From CBDHHC01 sp050633205 (GTDB taxonomy: Bacteria > Pseudomonadota > Alphaproteobacteria > Rhizobiales > CBDHHC01), in the NCBI GenBank assembly GCA_050633205.1, contig JBOEGA010000123.1:1-20555 (forward strand): DNA of 20,555 nt. Reading direction: 5' to 3'. Positions 1-7,159 of this stretch are shown piece by piece. The first letter of the stretch is position 1; each line of letters starts with the position of its first letter. A program made the translations under genes and the position numbers. Below the pieces are notes generated by a model that saw nothing but the letters and a program-made list of their open reading frames with translations, had not been told where the DNA came from and searched no databases.

Positions 1-790
1 GATTAGGATAGTCCTGGTGAGATAGTTTGGAAGGGAGGTAATCGTCAACCAGTTTTCCCTCATATTTAACCGGGAGAAAATGAAGCCCGCTTGAGGGGCT
101 GAGTTTTTGATAATATTTTACAGGCTTGCCAACTACAAGAAAAGTAGCTGCAATTTCACCATTCTTTGTCTTCTCTATACCTCTTTTATTATCAAAATAT
201 ACTGGCTTGGGGCTGATGTTAAGGAACCTGAACAGGTTCTGCGCTGTAATGTCTGTCGCACTGCCTTTGTTCCAGAGGTTAACTGTTTGACCATCCAGGT
301 CTCTAACATCTTTGATTTTACGGTTTGCAATTATATGGAGCTCTGAATCATATAGTTTGGTAATATACTGAACTCTTTTCCGAACATTCCTGAAAAGTTT
401 TCTTGTTTCAATATAAGAGAGCACATCAGACTGAACAATTGCCATATCTACACCGCGTAGATACATCAAATCCTCAATATTACTGACGCCACCTCTTCCC
501 GCAATCGGAAGAATGCGAATGCGTGGCGCTTTGTCATTATCCAGTACAGAGGCAAGGTCTGTAGCGACATGAAGATAGGTGCCAGTGATTCCTCCGGAAA
601 TAATGCCAAGTGTCCCGCTGTTCACTCTGCGCCGGTGTAACTCTGTAATACTGGGGGGCTTTTTTTTAACTTCAGAGGCTGGAGTTTCGCTGGTTTTGGA
701 TTGTGCGCGCAGAGCCGTTGGTGTGGTGAGCTGCATTGATACGGTCGTAAATAATAAAACCAGTAGCTTCATATGGTTTCCAGACGTCAT
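1..790 (-). CDS. TAXI family TRAP transporter solute-binding protein, partial (C-terminus off the left edge)
   Basis: The minus strand is open from an ATG at 790 to the left edge, giving 263 codons with no stop. A second in-frame ATG at 772 (residue 7) begins a typical signal peptide, with a hydrophobic run near residues 9-18 and a possible cleavage after Ala29. A GAGGGG stretch about 12 bases upstream favours 790, but 772 is also possible. The mature part has the TAXI pattern: SGTLGIISGGITGTY near residue 58, then IAGRGGVSNIEDL and VDMAIVQSDVL. Family knowledge: TAXI proteins capture organic acids or amino acids in the periplasm and pass them to a fused DctQM-type permease. No permease gene is visible, but it could lie beyond base 1. 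The family assignment is confident; the ligand is unknown. Confidence 0.8.
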   Translation of the reverse strand, partial: MTSGNHMKLLVLLFTTVSMQLTTPTALRAQSKTSETPASEVKKKPPSITELHRRRVNSGTLGIISGGITGTYLHVATDLASVLDNDKAPRIRILPIAGRGGVSNIEDLMYLRGVDMAIVQSDVLSYIETRKLFRNVRKRVQYITKLYDSELHIIANRKIKDVRDLDGQTVNLWNKGSATDITAQNLFRFLNISPKPVYFDNKRGIEKTKNGEIAATFLVVGKPVKYYQKLSPSSGLHFLPVKYEGKLVDDYLPSKLSHQDYPN

Positions 791-1264
791 CTAAAATCTA
801 TTCCCCTCAGTCATTGTCATGCTTGTGGTATCAGAGCATAAAGATCAATCTGCATGCGGATAGAACCTTTATGTTTCAACCATCTATACTTAAGTCTGAG
901 GAAATTAGTCAAAAAAAAGGAGGCACTGAATTAATTCCTCATAATAATGAATAATGGCACTTTGTTCACAAAAAATACCGAAGCCATGCTCATTTCCGTA
1001 AACCGGAATAAATTAAGGCCAGCCGGTTAAGTGATTATGACAAAAGTAAAAAAACAGCTTCAGGTGAAAATGAGCAGGGCGTTCTTGAACTTTTATCTAT
1101 CAGCACTGTTAGTACAAATAAGTACAACAAACAATAATCGTGAATAAAATAGTATGTTTCCTATTATGACTATTGAAAAACATGGTTAAAGAGGTGAGTA
1201 TGCATTTGTGTATAGTATTTAAGTTGTTTATACTTAAGTTAAACTTATAAAAAGTGCAGAATAG
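791..1264. other. 474-bp AT-rich intergenic region, divergent promoter zone
   Basis: This gap separates the TAXI gene (minus) from the capsule-type gene (plus), so it should hold both promoters. No confident -35/-10 pair is visible. It contains two copies of TATACTTAAG (885-894 and 1229-1238), the second forming the right arm of an inverted repeat TTAAGT-7-ACTTAA (1219-1237). AACCGG (1001-1006) and CCGGTT (1023-1028) form a weak inverted repeat. A 16-codon mini-ORF at 1200-1250 follows a GAGGTG ribosome-binding-like sequence and stops 14 bases before the next gene. A 36-codon ORF at 1037-1147 has no convincing ribosome site. No RNA gene is recognised. Confidence 0.5.
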
Positions 1265-2863
1265 ATGAAAATACTTGCCGCTACGCAAGGGGCTTCACTG
1301 CAGATAATGCTGGGATTAAGCGAAGCCATCCACAAGCAAATTCCTCACGAACTGTCGCTCATTGTGTCTGATAGCGCTGAATATATAGACATGCTCCATA
1401 ATGACGACCATTCAGAGCGTCTGGATAAATCGGATGTTCTAAAGGAATGGGAACTTTTTGACGCCTCCAGAAGCCATGACAGCTCGGAAAAAGAAACCAC
1501 CTATTGGGAGGAACTTATCAAGGAACCTCTGATGTGGACGTTGTTTGCGGACAGGCATCTGGCACAGGGAAAGTACAATAAGGTAACTCAGAAATATTCA
1601 CCCCGCTTACCGGATGACCGTATGATACAGATTATTTCATATGGCTATAAGGCAATTGATGAATTCTTCTACCTTCAGTCGCCAGATCTGGTTTTGTCAT
1701 TCGGCATTACAACCTATTGCGATTACATTGCAAAGAAAATAGCCGAAAAACACGAGGTGCCATTTTACATTATAAACTCTGGGAAAATCGGCTCTAATAT
1801 CAACCTGATAAAAAATCCGGCTGAATGGCCATTCTCTGTATGGACCGACTTTAAAAAAACATCTCATTTGCTGGATTGTGATTCTATCCCCCTTGAATGT
1901 GTGAACAGGGCGCAGAACTATGTGCAGAAAATACAGGAGAACGGCTTTAGTTGCGAATATGGAGAGACAGCCACTTCTGCGCAGAAATTTGAATGGATAA
2001 AAGCCTTTAAGTCTGTAGCCATTGGGGCAGCACAGGCATTGCAAAAAGGGCGCGATCCAATAATTTCAGGGGACCATTATATCGACGGTTATTTTCGTAC
2101 AGCAGTTTACCGGGAAGTTATTCATCCCTGGCGCTCATGGCGCGTTTCTGAATATCTTAGAGAGCGTTATATTGATCCGGAAAACCTTCCAGGTGGTCAC
2201 AGGAGAATTTTCTACCCCCTTTATTTTGAGCCGGAATCCTGTCTCTATACACATGGTCTGCGATTTCAAAACCAGATAGAAACCATTCGTATGCTTGCCG
2301 GTTCCTCTCCTGCGGATTGCGAAATTCTGGTAAAAGAACATCCGAAATCAAATGGGTTCAGACCACTTTCATATTATAAGAAACTGCTGCAGATCCCCGG
2401 TGTCAGGCTGGTGCCGCCCAATATGCCATCAAATCAGGCAATAGCTCTGTGTAATGCCGCCGCAGTAGTTGCAGGAGCAATAGGACTTGAGGCCGCAATT
2501 CTTGGGAAGCCCGTTTTAATTCTGGGCAGGCCTCCTTATCGTCATCTCGGTAAGCCTCATTTCCATGTGAACAAGAATCCCTGGAAATTGCACAGAACGA
2601 TCGAGGCAATTCTTGATCCGACAACATCTGATGCCATCAGGCGTGCAGGAGAAGAAGTGTTTATAAGGTTGCTGTCCATTGTACTGGAAGACAGCTGTCC
2701 AGCAGATTTGAATGCCCTTTTCATAGAGAAAAGCGGCAGGCAGATAGCAGATATGTTTGGAGAGAAAATGACCCGGCGCCAGCAACTGGAAGGTCTGATT
2801 GTATATCTCAAATCAAAATTCACGGAAATTGAAGAAAAGAAAGTAGAAGAGAAGGTCGCCTAG
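1265..2863 (+). CDS. KpsS/KpsC-like capsule polysaccharide biosynthesis protein (GT-B-type glycosyltransferase)
   Basis: A 532-residue cytoplasmic protein without signal peptide or membrane segments. The C-terminal half carries the PF05159-type signature: VKEHP at residues 356-360, a polyproline-like VPPNMPSNQAI, then GAIGLEAAILGKPVLILG from residue 404. This pattern of a HP motif followed by a G-x-E-A loop and a hydrophobic strand is typical of the capsule export-linked glycosyltransferases KpsS/KpsC, which add Kdo linkers to lipid carriers. The N-terminal half is divergent, so the donor sugar cannot be stated. The C-terminus is charged (Glu/Lys rich). The start has no strong ribosome site (GTGCAGAATAG upstream), unlike the mini-ORF just before it. 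It converges with the O-antigen ligase gene, 21 bp apart. No other capsule or export gene is visible. Confidence 0.7.
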   Translation: MKILAATQGASLQIMLGLSEAIHKQIPHELSLIVSDSAEYIDMLHNDDHSERLDKSDVLKEWELFDASRSHDSSEKETTYWEELIKEPLMWTLFADRHLAQGKYNKVTQKYSPRLPDDRMIQIISYGYKAIDEFFYLQSPDLVLSFGITTYCDYIAKKIAEKHEVPFYIINSGKIGSNINLIKNPAEWPFSVWTDFKKTSHLLDCDSIPLECVNRAQNYVQKIQENGFSCEYGETATSAQKFEWIKAFKSVAIGAAQALQKGRDPIISGDHYIDGYFRTAVYREVIHPWRSWRVSEYLRERYIDPENLPGGHRRIFYPLYFEPESCLYTHGLRFQNQIETIRMLAGSSPADCEILVKEHPKSNGFRPLSYYKKLLQIPGVRLVPPNMPSNQAIALCNAAAVVAGAIGLEAAILGKPVLILGRPPYRHLGKPHFHVNKNPWKLHRTIEAILDPTTSDAIRRAGEEVFIRLLSIVLEDSCPADLNALFIEKSGRQIADMFGEKMTRRQQLEGLIVYLKSKFTEIEEKKVEEKVA

Positions 2864-2884
2864 ACCCGGTAGACCTCCCAGAGC

Positions 2885-4132
2885 CTATTGCCCGGAAGTT
2901 TTCCTCTTATGTCCCTCGATAAATAAATGCACTGTGGCCAGTGCCCAGCCAATTAGAAACCATGTAAAAAGATTCTTGTGCTGCCCAAAAGCCTGAGAAT
3001 AGGTTGATATTGGCCAGGTTGTAACAATCAGTATAGTCAGTCCAGTCACCCTTGGAACATTAAGGTGCATGACATTCCATCTGTGCAGCACCGGACCTGT
3101 TAGTGAAATAATCAACAGAATAAACAGGCCCAGACCAATAATTCCTGTTTCGGCAAAGACCTGAATATAAAGGTTATGCGGGTGCGGGAAGCAATGTTTG
3201 ATGCCTAGTATCTCCAGTTGTCCTGCAACTTTTAGCTTCTCACAGTAAAATTCATAATTGCCAGCGCCCAGTCCCATAACAGGATGGAGAAAACCAGCAT
3301 TCAGGCCGCCAATCCACGGGTCATAATAATCGCTGGTCGGAAGCCAGGGCAGGCGTAGCATAACCTCTTCTGTAAACCGGTATAATAGCTGACTATTCGT
3401 AGCCAGAACACCGGCAGTGATCAGCACACAGGCACTGCCAAGGAGCAATAACCTCCATGACCAGAAGCGGGAAAGCAGTACAAACAGTACACATCCAAAT
3501 ATCATTGATAGAGTTATATAAACCTCGCCGGTTGAAAGCGTCGTTCCAACAAGCAGTACAACAAGAGGCAAGGCCCAGTAAAAAGTAGATGGTTTATTCT
3601 TCAGTTCACCAAGTGCCCACAGCACAACGGGCAAGCCAAAACCAAGCATATACCATCCGGGTTTTGGATTTTGCGCCCATGTTCCCCAAAGCCTAATTGC
3701 ATCAGGGTTGCTAACCCGCTCAGCCAGTAATATCACCGTAAGCAATAAAACACTGCTGATCAGAGAGAGCAGCATATGCTTCCAGAGTCGCTCTGACTTT
3801 CCAAGCCAGCTTATGAGAGCCGCAGCAAATATTGGAAAACGAATCCAGATAAGAGAATGTTCCATTGCTGAAGCGGGCCATGGCGAAGTGGCTGATACGA
3901 GTATAAGCCAGGACCAGAAAACAAGGCTTGCTCTGAACCAGATCTGCCTGGCCCATTGCCATTCACGATTAATCGCTGACCGGGCCAGAAATATAACCGA
4001 AATAAAAACCAGCCATATTTCGGAAGGTGCATTTCCTGTCAGCGCTATAAAAGGACCTGAGAGTAGCAAATATTCATGCGCACGATTCAAGTTTAAAGGC
4101 AGTGATATGCGCTCTGAATATGTATTGATCAT
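2885..4132 (-). CDS. O-antigen ligase / polymerase family membrane protein (Wzy_C domain)
   Basis: A 415-residue polytopic inner-membrane protein with roughly ten hydrophobic segments. The central region fits the Wzy_C/O-antigen ligase fold (PF04932): a large periplasmic loop with GLGAGNYEFYCEKL, then CFPHPHNLYIQVFAETGIIG, with PHPHN at residues 316-320. The His-Asn pair before a hydrophobic helix is the family hallmark, and a conserved His here is catalytic in WaaL-type ligases. Such proteins either ligate undecaprenyl-linked glycan to lipid A core, polymerise repeat units, or attach glycans to proteins; sequence alone does not separate these. The ribosome site is weak (TGAAG about 11 bases upstream). 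It faces the KpsS-like gene tail to tail. No wzx, wzz or waa gene is in the window, so it looks like an orphan locus. Confidence 0.8.
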   Translation of the reverse strand: MINTYSERISLPLNLNRAHEYLLLSGPFIALTGNAPSEIWLVFISVIFLARSAINREWQWARQIWFRASLVFWSWLILVSATSPWPASAMEHSLIWIRFPIFAAALISWLGKSERLWKHMLLSLISSVLLLTVILLAERVSNPDAIRLWGTWAQNPKPGWYMLGFGLPVVLWALGELKNKPSTFYWALPLVVLLVGTTLSTGEVYITLSMIFGCVLFVLLSRFWSWRLLLLGSACVLITAGVLATNSQLLYRFTEEVMLRLPWLPTSDYYDPWIGGLNAGFLHPVMGLGAGNYEFYCEKLKVAGQLEILGIKHCFPHPHNLYIQVFAETGIIGLGLFILLIISLTGPVLHRWNVMHLNVPRVTGLTILIVTTWPISTYSQAFGQHKNLFTWFLIGWALATVHLFIEGHKRKTSGQ

Positions 4133-4383
4133 GAAATTTATACTTCAATATTATTATGTAATAATCTGTCTCAGCAAAGGAAATACATTGATATTTATCA
4201 TTTATGCAATGCTAATATGGAGTTTTTACTTCTTTTCAACATTATTTTTCTTTGTGTTAAAGTTGATTTGCAGAGGGTGCAGGGGGATCCCATAGCAATT
4301 TCTTTGCTCAAAAAATATTCCTCTGATTGTTAATTTTTCAAATAATGATTAGGCTGTTCTTTCAATAACAAAGGCAGGGAACA

Positions 4384-4788
4384 ATGATTGGTAAACTCAA
4401 CCATGTAGCAATTGCTGTCTCATCTCTTGATGATGCTGTTGCTGTCTACCGTGATACTCTTGGAGCTGAGGTTTCGGAAAAACTGGAATTACCGGAACAC
4501 GGAGTCACAACAGTATTTGTAAATCTGCCCAACACAAAAATAGAACTCCTTGAGCCTCTGGGGGCAGATTCCCCGATACAGAATTTTCTGGATAGAAATG
4601 CATCAGGCGGAGTACATCATATATGTTATGAGGTTGAGGATATTCTGGCCGCCAGAGATAAGCTGGTAGCGGCAGGGGCCCGGGTTCTGGGAGATGGTGA
4701 ACCAAAAACAGGAGCCCATAATAAGCCTGTATTGTTCCTGCACCCCAAAGATTTCTGCGGAACGCTCACTGAACTGGAACAGATATAA
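4384..4788 (+). CDS. mce: methylmalonyl-CoA epimerase
   Basis: A 134-residue VOC-fold protein. It interconverts (R)- and (S)-methylmalonyl-CoA, linking propionyl-CoA carboxylase to methylmalonyl-CoA mutase and the TCA cycle. It starts with IGKLNHVAIAVSSLDDA (His7 as metal ligand), contains NTKIELLEPLG, GGVHHICYEV (His78/His79) and ends FLHPKDFCGTLTELEQI with the ligand Glu near residue 130. These blocks match the bacterial and mitochondrial epimerases rather than glyoxalase I, and the length is the family's usual one. AGGCAGGG lies just upstream of the ATG. It sits 16 bp before the lactate dehydrogenase gene, probably as one transcript. The mutase genes are not in the window. Confidence 0.93.
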   Translation: MIGKLNHVAIAVSSLDDAVAVYRDTLGAEVSEKLELPEHGVTTVFVNLPNTKIELLEPLGADSPIQNFLDRNASGGVHHICYEVEDILAARDKLVAAGARVLGDGEPKTGAHNKPVLFLHPKDFCGTLTELEQI

Positions 4789-4804
4789 TAAGAAGAGGTC
4801 ACAA

Positions 4805-5959
4805 ATGAGTATTCAGCGCTGCAATAATGTTGATGATTTCCGCAGATTGGCAAAAAAACGACTTCCTGCGCCCCTGTTCCATTATATTGACGGCGGGGCA
4901 GATGATGAAGTTACACTAAAACGCAATACAGAAGCCTTTAACGATATCAGCCTGATCCCTGATGGTCTGGCCGATGTTGCGGACCTTGACCTGAAAACCA
5001 CTATTCTCGGTCAGGAAATAGACTGGCCGGTATTTCTCGCTCCGACAGGTATGTCCCGTTTGTTCCATCATGAGGGCGAGCGCGCAGCTGCAAGGGCCGC
5101 TCATAAATACGGAACCATGTATTCACTGTCTACTTTGTCAACGGTAAGCATTGAAGAAGTCGGAGAGACAACACCCGGTCCAAAAATGTTTCAGATTTAT
5201 ATTCACAAAGACCGGGGACTGACACGGGAATTTATTGAGCGCTGCAAAACATCAGGATTTTCTGCCCTGTGTCTGACAATAGATACGCTCGTTGCAGGCA
5301 ACAGGGAGCGTGATCTTGTAACTGGTATGACTATGCCTCCAAAGCTGACTTTATCCAGCCTGCTCAGCTTTGCGACGCACTGGAACTGGGCATTCAATTA
5401 CCTGACACACGAAAAATTCCAGCTTGCTAATGTAGCCGACAGAATTGAATCAGGAACAAATAGCCTGGTTTCCGTCGTTGACTATCTAAACAGCCAGTTC
5501 GACCAGACGATTACCTGGAAGGATGCAGAAGAATTTATACAGGCCTGGAACGGACCATTTGCAATTAAAGGCGTAATGTCAGTTGCTGATGCTAAAAAAG
5601 CAGTCGATGTCGGTGCAAGTGCGATCATGATATCAAATCATGGCGGCCGCCAGCTGGATGGATCAACCGCACCATTCGATCAGTTGCCCGCTATTGCCGA
5701 AGCCGTTGGCGGAAAAATAGAAATTATTCTTGATGGAGGCGTTCGCAGAGGCACCCATGTATTAAAAGCCCTGGCTATGGGGGCCGATGCCTGCTCAATA
5801 GGACGAGGATATCTTTATGCGCTGGCTGCTGGTGGTCAGGAAGGCGTGGAGAGGGCGCTGTTTAGATTAAAAAGCGAAATTGAGCGGGATATGAAATTGA
5901 TGGGGTGCTCAGATATCAAAAAATTAACTCCTGATAAACTTTTAAAAACAAGTGGTTAA
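4805..5959 (+). CDS. lldD: FMN-dependent L-lactate dehydrogenase (alpha-hydroxyacid oxidase family)
   Basis: A 384-residue TIM-barrel flavoprotein that oxidises L-lactate, or a related 2-hydroxyacid, to pyruvate and passes electrons to the quinone pool. Visible family blocks are the N-terminal FHYIDGGADDEVTLKRN, FLAPTGMSRLFHHEGE, FQIYIHKDRGLT, ISNHGGRQLDG with the catalytic base His279 followed by Arg282, and the FMN phosphate loop LDGGVRRGTHVLKALAMGA. The frame stays open upstream to 4694, but that would overlap the epimerase; the ATG at 4805 has AAGAGG about 8 bases ahead and yields the N-terminus expected for the family. Substrate preference (lactate versus glycolate or mandelate) cannot be fixed by reading alone; lactate is most likely. 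Confidence 0.9.
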   Translation: MSIQRCNNVDDFRRLAKKRLPAPLFHYIDGGADDEVTLKRNTEAFNDISLIPDGLADVADLDLKTTILGQEIDWPVFLAPTGMSRLFHHEGERAAARAAHKYGTMYSLSTLSTVSIEEVGETTPGPKMFQIYIHKDRGLTREFIERCKTSGFSALCLTIDTLVAGNRERDLVTGMTMPPKLTLSSLLSFATHWNWAFNYLTHEKFQLANVADRIESGTNSLVSVVDYLNSQFDQTITWKDAEEFIQAWNGPFAIKGVMSVADAKKAVDVGASAIMISNHGGRQLDGSTAPFDQLPAIAEAVGGKIEIILDGGVRRGTHVLKALAMGADACSIGRGYLYALAAGGQEGVERALFRLKSEIERDMKLMGCSDIKKLTPDKLLKTSG

Positions 5960-6091
5960 ATATTTTATGACGCTGTCGTTTCTTGCGGTAAAAGTCAAAA
6001 TTTAGTGTGATATCTCAAATAATATTTCACCATTCACGGCTATACTGGCCATCTGATGATCCCCGATCGTTATATGCGCGGAAGTATAGTA

Positions 6092-7063
6092 ATGAGTTTC
6101 TTAAAGAGTGTATTATTTCTGATCATTCTGTTTGTAACCTCCTCCCTTTGGGCTGGAGAGGTTTTGATTATTGAGAGCAATCACAGCACAGACAGGTGGG
6201 ATAGCGGGTATCTGAAAGCTCTGAATAAAGTTCACGGGCGCCGCCATAATATCAGCTATTTCGAGATGAATGCAAAACGCTTACCTGCATCCCTGTATGC
6301 AAAGCAGGCTGAAGCTGCTTGGGATGCCTACCAGAGAATAAAGCCGGATTATGTCATTCTGGGTGATGATGTTGCCATAGACCATCTTGGAAAGCGTTTC
6401 GCAAAAGAGAACATCCCGGTTATTTTTTTAGGGGCAGATAAAAATCCCCGTCATAAATTCAAAAACAATAAATATCCATCCAATGTGACAGGGGTGCTCG
6501 AGAGACCTTTAATCAGAAATAGTGCTGCTGAACTTAAAAAAATATTACCTCATATGAAGCGTATGCTTGTTCTGCTCGATCATAGTGATGCTTCCAAATA
6601 TGCTATTGATCAGGGGTTCTACAGGGTCCAGAATATTAGCGGCGTATCAGTTGAAATTATGCTGATTGCAACTCTGGAAAGGTGGCAGCGTGTCGTTAAT
6701 AGTGCAAAAAGCGCAGGATATGACGCTGTTATTATCGGGCATCACAGTAATATTATAGCTAAAAACAATGTTAAAATTCCGGCCAATGCAATAATGACAT
6801 GGACGAGCCAGGCTCTGGAAGTACCGTTGTTTGCATTCTGGGACAGAGATGTTGGCATAGGTAAAGCTGCCGGGGGGCTTGTGGTGGATGGTTATGAGCA
6901 GGGGAGGATAGCAGCCCGGCTGCTCATACAGATTGCGTCTGGCCAGACACCGCTGGGAGCTATCTGCAGGCACGGGAAACTTGCTTTCAGTGAAACAGAG
7001 TTGAGACGTTGGAAAATTTCACTGCCAGAACACATGCATTCCAGAGTAAAATTATATGATTAG
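6092..7063 (+). CDS. periplasmic ABC-type substrate-binding-like protein, orphan
   Basis: With the ATG at 6092 the protein has 323 residues and a clear signal peptide (MSFLKSVLFLIILFVTSSLWA, probable cleavage after residue 21). GGAAG lies 7 bases upstream of this ATG, whereas the in-frame ATGs at 6056 and 6074 lack a good ribosome site and would put a charged extension before the signal. The mature part looks like the ABC sugar-type periplasmic binding fold (PF04392-like): GEVLIIESNHS, then YVILGDDVAI, IPVIFLGADKNP, a second-lobe start ILPHMKRMLVLLDHSDASK, and VDGYEQGRIAARLLIQIASGQ near the end. No permease or ATPase gene flanks it. It precedes the VWA repeat gene by 96 bp on the same strand. 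The fold is likely; the ligand and role are unknown. It could also act as a sensor-type binding protein. Confidence 0.65.
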   Translation: MSFLKSVLFLIILFVTSSLWAGEVLIIESNHSTDRWDSGYLKALNKVHGRRHNISYFEMNAKRLPASLYAKQAEAAWDAYQRIKPDYVILGDDVAIDHLGKRFAKENIPVIFLGADKNPRHKFKNNKYPSNVTGVLERPLIRNSAAELKKILPHMKRMLVLLDHSDASKYAIDQGFYRVQNISGVSVEIMLIATLERWQRVVNSAKSAGYDAVIIGHHSNIIAKNNVKIPANAIMTWTSQALEVPLFAFWDRDVGIGKAAGGLVVDGYEQGRIAARLLIQIASGQTPLGAICRHGKLAFSETELRRWKISLPEHMHSRVKLYD

Positions 7064-7159
7064 TTGAAATACACAACAATCTGCATTGAACCTTTATAAG
7101 TTACATGACGACTGACTTGTGTGTGCTCTATAGTATCAGGAGCATTACAGGAAGTTACC

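Noticed and set aside
107..794. Plus-strand ORFs of 79 and 71 codons at 107-346 and 579-794
   Set aside because: Both are antisense to the TAXI solute-binding gene, which gives a coherent minus-strand protein from 790 to the left edge.
1037..1147. 36-codon ORF with a hydrophobic middle
   Set aside because: No ribosome-binding sequence, AT-rich context, and no evidence of conservation available.
3708..4295. Plus-strand 195-codon ORF
   Set aside because: It lies mostly antisense to the O-antigen ligase gene, whose membrane-protein sequence and family motif are clear. The antisense product has no recognisable domain.
4384..4788. Reading the VOC protein as glyoxalase I
   Set aside because: GGVHHICYEV, FLHPKDFCGTL and NTKIELLEPLG are epimerase blocks and match human and bacterial methylmalonyl-CoA epimerase much better.
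4694..4804. N-terminal extension of the lactate dehydrogenase frame
   Set aside because: It overlaps the epimerase gene, has no family match, and a better ATG with ribosome site exists at 4805.
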